Assembly (NCBI RefSeq): GCF_007753095.1
Contig: NZ_CP036348.1
Span: 5,371,411-5,435,410 of the forward strand
DNA from: Rosistilla carotiformis
GTDB taxonomy: Bacteria; Planctomycetota; Planctomycetia; Pirellulales; Pirellulaceae
Length of the DNA stretch: 64,000 nucleotides
Direction of reading: 5' to 3'
This document shows, one piece after another, positions 27,240 to 36,485 of the stretch (its first letter is position 1; every line of letters begins with the position of its first letter). The notes beneath the pieces are model-generated. The model did not search any database, was not told where the DNA came from, and saw nothing but the letters and a program-made list of their open reading frames with translations. The position numbers were made by a program, and so were the translations under genes.

Positions 27240-29150
27240 ATGTACTCCTCCGTCCGCTGCGGGCTCTCCGCATGCCTGCTATCGCTGTTGACCGTGTCGG
27301 TTTCGATGGGCCAGTCCGATCCGCGGCCGACCGCCCCGCGGCTGCTGCCGAGCGAATCGTTGGCCTATTTCCGGATCGACGATACCGCCGCTTACCGCCA
27401 GATCATGCGAGAATCCGCCGCCGGGCGAATGGCTGCCGATCCGCAAGTCCGACCGCTGGTATCCCAAGTCTATACAGGGGCGCAGGATTTGATCGCCAAC
27501 ATGAGCGAGCAGCTGGGCGTGACGCTGGACGAATTGCTATCGATCTCTCAAGGGGAGCTTTCGGTCGCGTTGGTTCCAACCGATGCCGAAGCGAGGCTCC
27601 AACGAATGAAAGAGGCTCCCGTCAACGGCGATGCCACGGAAAACACGCCCAAAGTTGACGATGAGTCTCCCGAAGCGATTCGCGAGCGACTGCAGCAAAA
27701 ACGTCGCCAACAGCGACTGACCACGCGGCTCTCCTTTGGCATCGTTGCGATCATCGAATCGGGAGACCAAACGCCCGTGCTGCGTCGATTGTTGGAGACC
27801 GCCGAAGGACAGATGACAGAAAACGGCTTCCAACGGACCGTGGCAACCGAACAGAACGTCGAGATCGTTTCGTTGCAGATGGGCAATCGCCCCCAATCGA
27901 TGCACTATCTCGTCCACGACGACACTTTGGTCATCGGCAGCGAGCTCGATTCGGTTCGCGAGATCTTGATGCGCTGGAAGGGTTCATTGGACGACGAACG
28001 TCTGTCGGGCAATTCGAACTTTACGACCGTGATGAGCCACTGCGTTGGGACCGAAGAGACGCGACCTCAGCTGACTTTCTACGTCGATCCTTACGGTATC
28101 CTCGACAAAGCAACCGCTTCGGGGAGCGGGGCGGGGATGTTCTTCTTCATCGTTCAAAATCTGGGACTCGAGGGAATCAAGGGAGTCGGTGGCAGTATTT
28201 TTACCGGCGGCAAACGCTTCGAATCGATATCGCACATGCACCTGTTGCTGGATCCGCGTCGCGGCGGGGTGCTGTCGGTCGTGCGACCGCAACAGGGCCC
28301 CGTCGGACCGCCAAGCTTTGTCCCGTCCGATGCCACGGGTTTCATGGCGATCAACTGGGAGGTCGAAAAGTCGCTGGATGGTGCGCGACGTGTCTACGAT
28401 CAGATCCGTGGTGCAGGCAGTTTTAACGAAGACATCTTTGGGAAAGCGAACCGCCAGCTGAAAGTCGATCTGCAGACCGACCTGATCTCGCAACTGACCG
28501 GCCGCTTCACCACGTCGCGATGGATTGAAACGCCAGCCCGATTTGGAAGCCAAGTCAACTTGTTCGGCGCTCAACTAAAAGATCCCGTTGCCGCGGAGGA
28601 GACGCTCGGCAAAGCGATGGCCAACCTGCCCGACTGGAATGCGGAAAAGTTTGCCGGAGTGACGCTGTACGCCGGACGCGAGGCGAAGATTCCCGAGTCG
28701 ATGCAAGAGTACATGCGTCGCGGCCAACCACACGTTGCGATCGTGGGAGACCATCTGGTCTACACCGACAGTCGCCAGTTCCTGGAGCAGGCGATCAAGA
28801 CCGAAACGGGGAGCGGCCCGGGACCGATCTCGAATCTGATCGAATACGATTTGATCGCCGGCGAACTGTCGGGCCAATTGGACGGTCGCCCGCCGTTCAT
28901 GTTCTCTTTCACCCGTCCCGAAGAATCGTTCCGAGCTGTCTACGAAATGCTGAAGGCACCGCCGATGCGTGAGGGACTGCGTCGGCTGGCCGAAAACAAT
29001 CCGGTCGCCAAGATGTTCCACGATGCCTTGGAAGACAACGACCTGCCGCCGCTTTCGGTTTTCACCCAATACATGGCCCCCGCCGGTTCGTTCGCCTACG
29101 ACGATACCAGCGGTCTGCACATGGCCAGTTTTGGGCTGAAGAGCGAATAG
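27240..29150 (+). CDS. Secreted DUF3352-like protein of unknown function
   Basis: The predicted protein has 636 residues from the ATG at 27240, which has AGGTGG about 9 bases upstream and opens directly on a signal peptide (ending near SVSMGQS). A start at 27162 is possible but would place 26 polar residues before the signal. Repeated blocks of the kind PSESLAYFRIDD, GELSVAL and MHYLVHDDTLVIGSELDSVREIL resemble DUF3352-type proteins, which are common in planctomycetes. A charged region (about 125-175) interrupts the N-terminal half. No catalytic motif was recognised. The next genes on this strand encode a lipoprotein and an exporter but are separated by 128 bases or less. Confidence 0.7.
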   Translation: MYSSVRCGLSACLLSLLTVSVSMGQSDPRPTAPRLLPSESLAYFRIDDTAAYRQIMRESAAGRMAADPQVRPLVSQVYTGAQDLIANMSEQLGVTLDELLSISQGELSVALVPTDAEARLQRMKEAPVNGDATENTPKVDDESPEAIRERLQQKRRQQRLTTRLSFGIVAIIESGDQTPVLRRLLETAEGQMTENGFQRTVATEQNVEIVSLQMGNRPQSMHYLVHDDTLVIGSELDSVREILMRWKGSLDDERLSGNSNFTTVMSHCVGTEETRPQLTFYVDPYGILDKATASGSGAGMFFFIVQNLGLEGIKGVGGSIFTGGKRFESISHMHLLLDPRRGGVLSVVRPQQGPVGPPSFVPSDATGFMAINWEVEKSLDGARRVYDQIRGAGSFNEDIFGKANRQLKVDLQTDLISQLTGRFTTSRWIETPARFGSQVNLFGAQLKDPVAAEETLGKAMANLPDWNAEKFAGVTLYAGREAKIPESMQEYMRRGQPHVAIVGDHLVYTDSRQFLEQAIKTETGSGPGPISNLIEYDLIAGELSGQLDGRPPFMFSFTRPEESFRAVYEMLKAPPMREGLRRLAENNPVAKMFHDALEDNDLPPLSVFTQYMAPAGSFAYDDTSGLHMASFGLKSE

Positions 29151-29278
29151 GGCGATCGCTGCGGGGGGATTGGGGCTGCGATCGAGAACCGATCCGATCT
29201 GTTCAACCGCACCTGGATCCGGTACGTTGAATTTGTCCGCCCCATGAAGCCCATTACCTCCCACATACGGCTAGTGCC

Positions 29279-29671
29279 ATGAAAGCTTTCTCTGTCGCGT
29301 TGATCGGTCTCGCCGTTTTGTTAACCGGTTGCGAGGAGTCGCAGTCGCAGAAGTCGGGAAAATCCGATGGCATCGATATCAAATGGCCTGGAGGCGGGTT
29401 CTCTTACGATGCGGAGAACGGTGTTCAGGTCGATGCACCGGGCGTCGATGTCGATGTGAAACCGGGACAGCGTGTCGACGTGAAAGCCGGTGGCGTCGAA
29501 GTCAATCACGAATCGGGACGTGGCGTCGACGTGAAGACACCCAACGTGAAGGTCAAAGCGAATCGCGATGGCAACGTCGAAGTCGACACGCCACGGGTGC
29601 GAGTCGACCGCGGTTCGGATGGTTCCCTGGATGTGTCGACTCCCGAATCTCGCAACCAAACCGAACTGTAG
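29279..29671 (+). CDS. Small lipoprotein with alternating Val/Asp strands
   Basis: The 130-residue protein has a lipoprotein signal with lipobox LLTGC (C at residue 18). The mature part consists of short alternating stretches such as VDAPGVDVDV, VDVKAGGVEV, VDVKTPNVKVK and VEVDTPRVRVD, at intervals of about 10-14 residues. This suggests a small beta-solenoid or sheet. It resembles planctomycete hypothetical lipoproteins only in general style. It lies 47 bases upstream of the RND/MMPL exporter on the same strand and could be its accessory. No strong ribosome site precedes the ATG. Confidence 0.7.
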   Translation: MKAFSVALIGLAVLLTGCEESQSQKSGKSDGIDIKWPGGGFSYDAENGVQVDAPGVDVDVKPGQRVDVKAGGVEVNHESGRGVDVKTPNVKVKANRDGNVEVDTPRVRVDRGSDGSLDVSTPESRNQTEL

Positions 29672-29718
29672 CACCTGCGTTTGGTGAAGCTTGAAGTCGG
29701 TTAGGGAGAACACGACGG

Positions 29719-31974
29719 ATGCGAATCTGGGCGCGATTGACGGTAGGCCGACCGTTCTTATTCTTATGCATCGTGCTGGCGGTGACCGTCAGCTGTGGCA
29801 TGGGCCTGCTGCGACTTCGCTTCGATACCTCTCCCAACGCGGTCTTCTCGTCCAACGACCGCTCTAGTCATCAGCTGAGCGATCTGCACGAGGTCTTCGG
29901 CCCCGATGACAACGATCTGTTGTTGATGATCGAAGGGGATCGTCTTTTAGACCCGCAATCGATCGATCGCTTGCGAGCTCTCCGCGACCAATTGCAATCG
30001 CTCGACGATGTCGCTGGCGTCGCAAGCGTCTTCGATTTGCGCCGCGGCGGGGCGATGTTGCCCGTGCTGCCCGAAGCGATTCCGCCGGGCTGGGATGCGG
30101 AAAAGATCCGCCACGACCTGACATCGCATCCATCGGCCGCGGGGCAATTGATCAGCGACAGCGGCGAACTGATGGTCTTTTGGGTGCTGTTAAAAGGACG
30201 CGATCTCACCCAATCGCAGATCGGATCGGCGATCGCGCCGATCGACACCGTGATCGAAGGCTTTGAAACCGACAGCGGTCTGCGCGTTTGGAAAGCGGGC
30301 CATCCGGCGATTCGCGACGGCGTGTTGTCTTCGATCCAAGGGTCACTGTTCTACGGATCGGCGTTCGCCATGATCGCCGGCATGACCGCGTCGCTGCTGC
30401 TGTTCCGCGGCCTGGCGCCGGTTGGCGTCTGCATGTTGGGGCCGACGCTCGGTTCGATCTGGACGTTTGGATTGATGGGCTGGTGCGGAGTGGCTGTCGG
30501 CGGGCTGACCAGTTCGCTGCCGTCGCTGATCTTCGTGATCGGCCTGACCGATGCGATCCATCTGCTGTTGGCAGCGAATCGTCGCTTGGCCGCCGGGCAC
30601 ACGCGGCGCCGCGCGATCTATGCGTCGTTACTGCGTGTCGGCCCGGCGTGTCTATTGACTTCGTTGACGACGATGATCGGCTTCGGTTCGCTGCAATTGT
30701 CGCGGTTGGATGCGGTCGCGGAGTTTGGTTTGTGGGCCGGGATCGGTGCGGCGGCGGCGTTGATCGCCGACCTGTGCGTGCTGCCGCTGGCGATTCGTTT
30801 CCTTCCCGAATCGCATCTGCACAGCCGCCGCGGCAGCAGCGTCCCGTGGATGGAATCGATGATGGCGGGAGTTTCGCGGATGCCGCTGCGGGTTCCGATT
30901 CGCGTTTCGCTGCTGGGAATCGTTGCCTTTTTTGCGATGTTGCCTTTTGCGATCGATCAGAAAGTCGATATCCGCTGGACCGAAGCGATCCCCGAGGCGG
31001 ATGAGACGAACGAGGCGCTGCGGCTTGCCGACGCGGAGCTTGGCGGCGCGCTGCCGGTGCTGATTATCATCCGCTGGCCCGAGACGTTGTCGTTCCCGGC
31101 GTCGGAGATCAACGTCGTTGCCGGGCGGGTCTCCAAAGCGGTCAAAGAGACAACAGGCTTCGCTCCGCCAGCATCGATCTACAACACGTTGGCCGGATTC
31201 CCAGGGCGTTCGTGGGAGGAGAAGTATCAATTGATCGAAGGTCGCCGCGGCGCTGTCGATCGGATCTTCAACCCCGATCAGCGGCAGATGCTAGTCAGCA
31301 CGCGGGTGCCCAACGATGGAGCGATCGCGTTGGAGGAGCGTCTGTTGCGGTTGGATGCCAAGCTGGAGCCGATCATGGCGACGCATCCCGATTTCGAAAT
31401 CGAAGTCACCGGCACCGTCGTTGCCGCGGCGCAGAACATGCGAGCGGTGATCGGCGATTTGGCTCGCAGTCTATCGGTGGCTAGCGTCTTGATCTTCGCG
31501 GTGATGTCGATCCAGTTTCGATCGCTGTTGATCGGCTTGATCAGCTTCATCCCCAACATGTTGCCGCTGTTGATCACCGCCGCCGGATTATCGATCTTGG
31601 GCTATCCGCTGCAGATCACTTCGGCGCTGACCTTTTCGCTGTGCCTTGGCCTGGCGGTCGACGACACGATCCATGTGATCACGCACTTTCAACAGGATCG
31701 AAGACCGACACGCCCGGTCGCCGAATCGGTTCGCATCACGATGCTCCGCGTCGGGCCAGCGCTGCTGCTGACGACTGGGATCTTGGTCGCTGGATTTGGA
31801 TCGATGCTGTTGAATCCCATGCCCGCGATCAAGTTGTTCTCAGCGCTCTGTTGCATCACGATGATCGCCGCGTTGATCGGCGATCTGATTCTGTTGCCTG
31901 CGCTGCTGATGGTTGCATTTCGCAAACGGGCTCCGCTTCGCTGGCCTCGCCGCGCGATGGTGCCAACGCGTTAG
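29719..31974 (+). CDS. RND/MMPL-family exporter
   Basis: The 751-residue protein has the RND/MMPL layout. TM1 lies at about 10-30, followed by a periplasmic loop, a first bundle of five membrane segments (about 215-365), a second loop and a second bundle (about 585-740). The conserved charged membrane motif GLAVDDTIHVITHF is present in the second half, with GLTDAIHLLLAANRR as its counterpart in the first. GGGAG-type ribosome site (GGGAGA) precedes the ATG. Such proteins use proton flow to move lipids, hopanoids or hydrophobic compounds; no adaptor or outer-membrane partner is nearby. The stop overlaps the convergent nagB-like gene by four bases. Confidence 0.87.
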   Translation: MRIWARLTVGRPFLFLCIVLAVTVSCGMGLLRLRFDTSPNAVFSSNDRSSHQLSDLHEVFGPDDNDLLLMIEGDRLLDPQSIDRLRALRDQLQSLDDVAGVASVFDLRRGGAMLPVLPEAIPPGWDAEKIRHDLTSHPSAAGQLISDSGELMVFWVLLKGRDLTQSQIGSAIAPIDTVIEGFETDSGLRVWKAGHPAIRDGVLSSIQGSLFYGSAFAMIAGMTASLLLFRGLAPVGVCMLGPTLGSIWTFGLMGWCGVAVGGLTSSLPSLIFVIGLTDAIHLLLAANRRLAAGHTRRRAIYASLLRVGPACLLTSLTTMIGFGSLQLSRLDAVAEFGLWAGIGAAAALIADLCVLPLAIRFLPESHLHSRRGSSVPWMESMMAGVSRMPLRVPIRVSLLGIVAFFAMLPFAIDQKVDIRWTEAIPEADETNEALRLADAELGGALPVLIIIRWPETLSFPASEINVVAGRVSKAVKETTGFAPPASIYNTLAGFPGRSWEEKYQLIEGRRGAVDRIFNPDQRQMLVSTRVPNDGAIALEERLLRLDAKLEPIMATHPDFEIEVTGTVVAAAQNMRAVIGDLARSLSVASVLIFAVMSIQFRSLLIGLISFIPNMLPLLITAAGLSILGYPLQITSALTFSLCLGLAVDDTIHVITHFQQDRRPTRPVAESVRITMLRVGPALLLTTGILVAGFGSMLLNPMPAIKLFSALCCITMIAALIGDLILLPALLMVAFRKRAPLRWPRRAMVPTR

Positions 31975-33872
31975 ATCGGTTCGCCGTTCCAGCGCGTGAA
32001 GGCTTCCAACGCGTAATATTCTGGCAACCCACATTGGTTGTACGCGTCGGCGGTGCCGCGGTTGCGGTCCTCGGCACGTTGCCAAAATTCGCGTGGATCG
32101 CTGCCGGGGAACAGGGCTTCGTCCTTCTGGCTCTCGTGCATGAAGATCGCTTTGCGTTTCAGCTCCAAATCGTCGGGACTCAACGGCACCGCGATCTCGA
32201 TCTCGTGCAACGCGTATTCCTGCCACGCCCCGCGGTACAGCAGCACCTCGGGAACCGGTTGATTCTTTTCCTTCAATCGTCCCAGCGCCAGGAAGATCGC
32301 TTCGGCGCAGACGCGGTGCGTGCCGTGAGGGTCGGCCAGATCGCCAGCGACAAAGACGACGTGTGGTTTCACTTTCAGCAACAGATCGTAAATGATCTGC
32401 ACATCCTCTTCGCCGACCGGATTTTTGGTGACCGTTCCGGTGCGGTAGAACGGGAGATCCAAGAAGTGCAGGTTCTCCTCTTTGCAGCCCGCTTTGACGG
32501 CTGCCGCGCGAGCTTCGCTCCAGCGGATCAGGCCTTTGATTCGTTGGATCTCTTCGCAATCGGGCTGTCCCGGTCGCTTCGAATCGAGACCGCGGCGAAC
32601 CTGTTTTTCAACTTCCGCCGACCGATCTAGATCGATGTTGAACAGGCGGTTGTATTCGGTCACCAGATCGGCAACGCGGAGCGCGTCGTGATCGAAGACG
32701 GCGATGTTGCCGCTGGTCATATAAGCGACATGCGTCTGATGACCGTCTTCGACCAAGCGGATCAAAGTGCCGCCCATGCTGATCACGTCGTCGTCCGGAT
32801 GGGGACTGAAGCACAAGCAGACCTGATCATCGCGACCGGCCGGATGGTAATCGATCGTGTCCATCATCATCCGGAAGACGCGATGAGCCAATCGTTCGGC
32901 GGGGCCGTAGTGACGCAGCAATTGGTGCAGGTCGTTGACGCGGAAATCGTTGTCGTCCAGTTTCAGCAGCGCCTTGCCGGCGACTTCGCTGAGCCACAGG
33001 ACCGCCCGCTTGATCATCGGTTCGTCCCACGACATGTTGCCCAACAACCATGGGGTCGCGATGCCGGTCAGCATCCCCGCGGCGGGTTGGTCCAGCAACA
33101 GTTCGAGGTTGGGATGTTCTTGCAGGAAGCTGGCGGGAACGCGATCGGTGATTCCCCCTTCAAACGCTTCGCGAACCAGACCGGCTTTGTGTTCCCCCAA
33201 CGCCAGGCAAAGGATCTTGCGCGCGTTGAGGATCGTTTCCAAGCCGGCGGTGACGGCATGGGTTGGAACGTATTCCTCGCCGAAGAAGTCGCTCGCAGCG
33301 GCTCGGCGGGTGACTGGATCGAGCGTACACATCCGCGTATGGCTGTTGCGGATGCTGAAAGGCTCGTTGAATACGACGTGCCCGTTGCGACCGATGCCAC
33401 AGACGACGATGTCCAATCCGCCGTCGTCCTGAATCGCTTGTTCGTAAGCGTTGCAGACCGATTCGATCCGGTCGACGCTGACGGTGGTGTCGGGGACCAA
33501 CACGTTTTCCGCGGGGATGTTGACGTGGTCGGTCAGATAATGGCGAATCGAAGTCAGATGGCTCTGCGGACTCTCGGGATTCAGCCCGATGTATTCGCCC
33601 AACAGATAGATCTTAACGTTGGAGAAGTCGAGCTTTTGCTCGCGATGCAGCCGGATCAATTCGCGGTACGTGCCAGTGGGGGTCGAACCGGTCACCAATC
33701 CCAAGACGGTCTGCTTGCCAGCTTGATTGTGCGAATGAATCGATTCAGCGATCGCTGCGGCGGCGTACGCGGCGAGATCGCCACTGCGATCAAAGGCGAG
33801 CGTGGTGACGGCAGTTCCGTCGACAAAGCGGCTGTGGTCGGGAGCGGTAGAACTGGAGCTGGATACGAGCAA
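31971..33872 (-). CDS. NagB-like domain fused to a PIG-L deacetylase
   Basis: The 633-residue protein joins a glucosamine-6-phosphate deaminase-like domain (about 25-285) to a PIG-L/LmbE deacetylase domain (about 350-590). The deaminase part aligns well with E. coli NagB (TGSTPTG, GEYIGL, GHVVFNEP). However, the position of catalytic D72 is G92 and that of D141 is N163; H165 and E170 are kept. The PIG-L part has a good zinc motif, SPHPDDD (H358, D360, D361), and DPHGTH downstream. Such fusions are found in planctomycetes and Bacteroidetes and probably act on amino sugars. Loss of the base D72 makes standard deaminase activity doubtful. TsaB is encoded 48 bases upstream. Confidence 0.85.
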   Translation of the reverse strand: MLVSSSSSTAPDHSRFVDGTAVTTLAFDRSGDLAAYAAAAIAESIHSHNQAGKQTVLGLVTGSTPTGTYRELIRLHREQKLDFSNVKIYLLGEYIGLNPESPQSHLTSIRHYLTDHVNIPAENVLVPDTTVSVDRIESVCNAYEQAIQDDGGLDIVVCGIGRNGHVVFNEPFSIRNSHTRMCTLDPVTRRAAASDFFGEEYVPTHAVTAGLETILNARKILCLALGEHKAGLVREAFEGGITDRVPASFLQEHPNLELLLDQPAAGMLTGIATPWLLGNMSWDEPMIKRAVLWLSEVAGKALLKLDDNDFRVNDLHQLLRHYGPAERLAHRVFRMMMDTIDYHPAGRDDQVCLCFSPHPDDDVISMGGTLIRLVEDGHQTHVAYMTSGNIAVFDHDALRVADLVTEYNRLFNIDLDRSAEVEKQVRRGLDSKRPGQPDCEEIQRIKGLIRWSEARAAAVKAGCKEENLHFLDLPFYRTGTVTKNPVGEEDVQIIYDLLLKVKPHVVFVAGDLADPHGTHRVCAEAIFLALGRLKEKNQPVPEVLLYRGAWQEYALHEIEIAVPLSPDDLELKRKAIFMHESQKDEALFPGSDPREFWQRAEDRNRGTADAYNQCGLPEYYALEAFTRWNGEPI

Positions 33873-33920
33873 GGGATCGGCCTTGGGTGGAAAGGGGACA
33901 ATCGAGCCGCATCAATTGTG

Positions 33921-34715
33921 TCAAATTTTCTTTGCTTGCGAATACGTGCCAGCCGAATTTTGGCGATTGTCTTTTTCATCCGCCATTTCTTCGGCAGCAC
34001 TCTTACGAAGGTAACGCGGCACCAACGACCAGTAATCGTCCCGCTTGCCTGATTGATACATCTTCCAAGCGAGCCGTCCGAGCGTCGCTGCCATCGGCCG
34101 CGGCCAGCCATCAAAGGTCGTCCCATATTCGACCTCATCGGCGGCCGAAGGTTCCGTCGCCGAAGCGTCCCGACTCGGCGGCGGTTCGACAACGCGGCGT
34201 CCCACCGCATAAATGTCCATCGTCGCCTGCAAATCATCCCATCGGCTTCGATCGACAATTTCGGTCGCCCCTTCGTCCGGGTCGATTTGTTCGTCCAGGT
34301 GCTCGGTGCGGATGAATAACTGCCCCCGGTAGGCGTTGGTGCAGACGGCGATTCGTCGCGCCGTAGCGGGAAATTGTTCGGGGTTCGCCAACCAAGCTTC
34401 CCGCTGTTGCTGGCAGATGATCGCCAGCGAATCGACGGCGACAAGATCGGCTTTCAAAGCAAAACAGAGCGTTTTTGCCGCGGTCACTCCGATTCGCAGA
34501 CCGGTGAACGATCCCGGCCCTACCGAAACACTGACAAGTCCCAGCGGCGGATCGCCGGCCGGAATCAACCCCAACAAGGTCTGGATCGCGGGGGCAAAGC
34601 TGGCCGTCGTACGCTGCTCTACCGTCAAATTCAGTTCGCGGACCAGGTGATTGCCTTGTAACAAGGCGATCGAGGCTTCGCGCCCGCTTGTTTCAATTGC
34701 CAAATGCCAGATCAT
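33921..34715 (-). CDS. tsaB: tRNA threonylcarbamoyladenosine biosynthesis protein TsaB
   Basis: The 264-residue protein matches TsaB, the ASKHA-fold partner of TsaD needed for the t6A37 modification of ANN-decoding tRNAs. The N-terminal LAIETSGREASIAL strand and the signature SVSVGPGSFTGLRIGV (about 62-78), followed by AAKTLCFAL, are diagnostic. The C-terminal part has low-complexity polar stretches and the family's typical P-x-YLR (VPRYLRKSAAEE). It reads in the same direction as the nagB-like gene and may share its transcript. A divergent phosphoesterase gene starts 148 bases away. Confidence 0.93.
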   Translation of the reverse strand: MIWHLAIETSGREASIALLQGNHLVRELNLTVEQRTTASFAPAIQTLLGLIPAGDPPLGLVSVSVGPGSFTGLRIGVTAAKTLCFALKADLVAVDSLAIICQQQREAWLANPEQFPATARRIAVCTNAYRGQLFIRTEHLDEQIDPDEGATEIVDRSRWDDLQATMDIYAVGRRVVEPPPSRDASATEPSAADEVEYGTTFDGWPRPMAATLGRLAWKMYQSGKRDDYWSLVPRYLRKSAAEEMADEKDNRQNSAGTYSQAKKI

Positions 34716-34863
34716 TGTGGGATTGTGCCCGGAAAAACGTAGAATTTACAATAGCTTGTTTCCCGTAACGAGGGACAAGAGGAATAGCATGTGGTGGAAC
34801 TCTCTACAACGACGGGCTATAGTTTCCCCTTGAACAAGCGTTCCATCCACGAGGTGCATTAGC

Positions 34864-35616
34864 GTGAAGCGAGCTCTGATTAGCGATATCCATGGAAATC
34901 TGGAAGCCCTGCGCGCTGTCCTTGCCGATATCGATTCGCAAGACATCAGCGAAATTGTCTGTTTAGGGGACATTATCGGCTACGGTCCCAATCCATGCGA
35001 ATGCCTGGATCTCGTGATGAAACGCTGTGCCATTACGATCTTGGGCAACCATGATCAGGCGGCGCTGTTCGATCCCGATGGCTTCAATCCCGTCGCCCTG
35101 CAAGCGATTTATTGGACGCGCGACAAATTGGACAGCGGCCCGGCCAGCGAATCGAATCGCCGCTGGGATTTTCTTGGCACCCTGCCCCGTCTGCACAAAG
35201 CCGATCCGTTTATGTTCGTGCACGGCAGCAGCCGCGATCCAACCAACGAATACGTCTTCCCCGAATATGTCTACGATCAGCGGAAGATGGAAATCTTGTT
35301 CGCTCGTATCGAACATTACAGCTTCCAAGGCCACACCCACCTTCCAGGTGTGTTCACGACGCAGTGTGAGTTCCTGACGCCCGAGGAATGCAATTACGAA
35401 TACCAGCTGGGTCCCGAGAAGATGATGGTCAACGTGGGCAGCGTTGGACAGCCACGCGATGAAGATCGCCGCTCCTGCTACGTCGTCTTGGACGACGAAT
35501 CGATGAAGATCGAGTTTCGGCGGATCGAATACGACGTCGAAAAAACGGCTCAGAAAATTTACGACGAACCCGATCTTGCCAACATGTTGGGTGATCGTAT
35601 TAAACTGGGGCGGTAA
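34864..35616 (+). CDS. Metallophosphoesterase, first of a tandem pair
   Basis: The 250-residue protein starts at a GTG with GAGGTG about 7 bases upstream. Calcineurin-like phosphoesterase motifs are complete: D8-x-H10 ([10 protein letters not shown]), G-D36 ([13 protein letters not shown]), GNHD (61-64) and GHTH with later [10 protein letters not shown]. This is the YfcE/ApaH-like class that binds two metal ions and hydrolyses phosphoesters. The substrate cannot be told from sequence. The next gene is a close paralogue, so the pair arose by tandem duplication. No signal peptide is present, so it is expected in the cytoplasm. Confidence 0.88.
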   Translation: MKRALISDIHGNLEALRAVLADIDSQDISEIVCLGDIIGYGPNPCECLDLVMKRCAITILGNHDQAALFDPDGFNPVALQAIYWTRDKLDSGPASESNRRWDFLGTLPRLHKADPFMFVHGSSRDPTNEYVFPEYVYDQRKMEILFARIEHYSFQGHTHLPGVFTTQCEFLTPEECNYEYQLGPEKMMVNVGSVGQPRDEDRRSCYVVLDDESMKIEFRRIEYDVEKTAQKIYDEPDLANMLGDRIKLGR

Positions 35617-35643
35617 AGACGACACGGCTTGGAACTGCGAGAC

Positions 35644-35715
35644 TCCAGCCGATGCTGGATTTGAATAATCTGCCGGGGCTAGCCCCTGCTGCAACACCAG
35701 CCGCCGTCGCGGCTG
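35644..35715. repeat. Three adjacent palindromes between the duplicated phosphoesterase genes
   Basis: Three inverted repeats lie in 72 bases: TCCAGC with its complement (35644-35659), the perfect 12-mer GGGGCTAGCCCC (35675-35686), and CAGCCGC with its complement (35698-35715). No T run follows. They may act as a weak transcription attenuator, an mRNA-stability element or a REP-like cluster. Confidence 0.6.
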
Positions 35716-35735
35716 ATTGAAACTAGGAATACTCC

Positions 35736-36485
35736 ATGCCGCGTCAGGCGATCGTTAGCGACATTCACGGAAACCTTGTCGCGCTTCAAGCCGTGCTCGC
35801 CGACATCGCCGAGCAAAACGTCGACTCCATCGCCTGTCTTGGAGATGTTGTGGGCTACGGTCCGCAACCATGTGAGTGCTTGGACGTCGTGGCGGGATTC
35901 GAATTCACGATCCTCGGCAATCACGATCTCAGCGCGCTGTTCGACCCCGAAGGTTTCAACGCCGCCGCCGAACAAGCGATCTTCTGGACCCGGCGTCAGC
36001 TGGAAAACGGCACCGACAAAGAAGCCAGCCGCCGACGCTTGGACCTGCTGTGCAATCTGCCACGAACCTATCGCCGCGGCGGCATGTTATATGTCCACGG
36101 TTCGGCGCGGGGACCAACGACCGAATACGTCTTTCCCGAGGACACCTACAATCCTCGCAAGATGGAAAAGATCTTCTCGATGGTTCCCGAGGTCTGTTTC
36201 CAGGGGCACACCCACGTCCCGGGAGTCTTCACGCACGAGAATCAGTTCGTTCGCCCCGATGAAACCGGTCACGTCTACGAACTGTCGGGGAAGAAGGCGA
36301 TGGTCAATGTCGGTAGCGTTGGGCAACCGCGCGACGGCGATCCACGCAGCTGTTACGTGATCGTCGAAGATCGCCGGCTGGAATTCCGCCGCGTCGAATA
36401 CGATATCGAAAAGACGGTTCGGATGATCGAAGCCGAAGCCGACCTCGATAACTTTCTTGGCTATCGGCTCCGCGAAGGCCGTTAA
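35736..36485 (+). CDS. Metallophosphoesterase, second of a tandem pair
   Basis: The 249-residue protein is a full-length paralogue of the preceding gene, aligning without large gaps. All metal-binding motifs are kept: SDIHGNLVAL, CLGDVVGYGPQPCECLD, GNHD, GHTHVPGVFTHE and [23 protein letters not shown] about 8 bases before the ATG is a good ribosome site. Conservation of the active site in both copies suggests that both are used, perhaps with different substrates. The stop overlaps the convergent symporter gene by four bases. Confidence 0.88.
   Translation: MPRQAIVSDIHGNLVALQAVLADIAEQNVDSIACLGDVVGYGPQPCECLDVVAGFEFTILGNHDLSALFDPEGFNAAAEQAIFWTRRQLENGTDKEASRRRLDLLCNLPRTYRRGGMLYVHGSARGPTTEYVFPEDTYNPRKMEKIFSMVPEVCFQGHTHVPGVFTHENQFVRPDETGHVYELSGKKAMVNVGSVGQPRDGDPRSCYVIVEDRRLEFRRVEYDIEKTVRMIEAEADLDNFLGYRLREGR

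Noticed and set aside
32688-34052. 454-codon plus-strand frame over the nagB-like and tsaB genes
   Set aside because: Antisense to well-supported genes, no recognisable domain.
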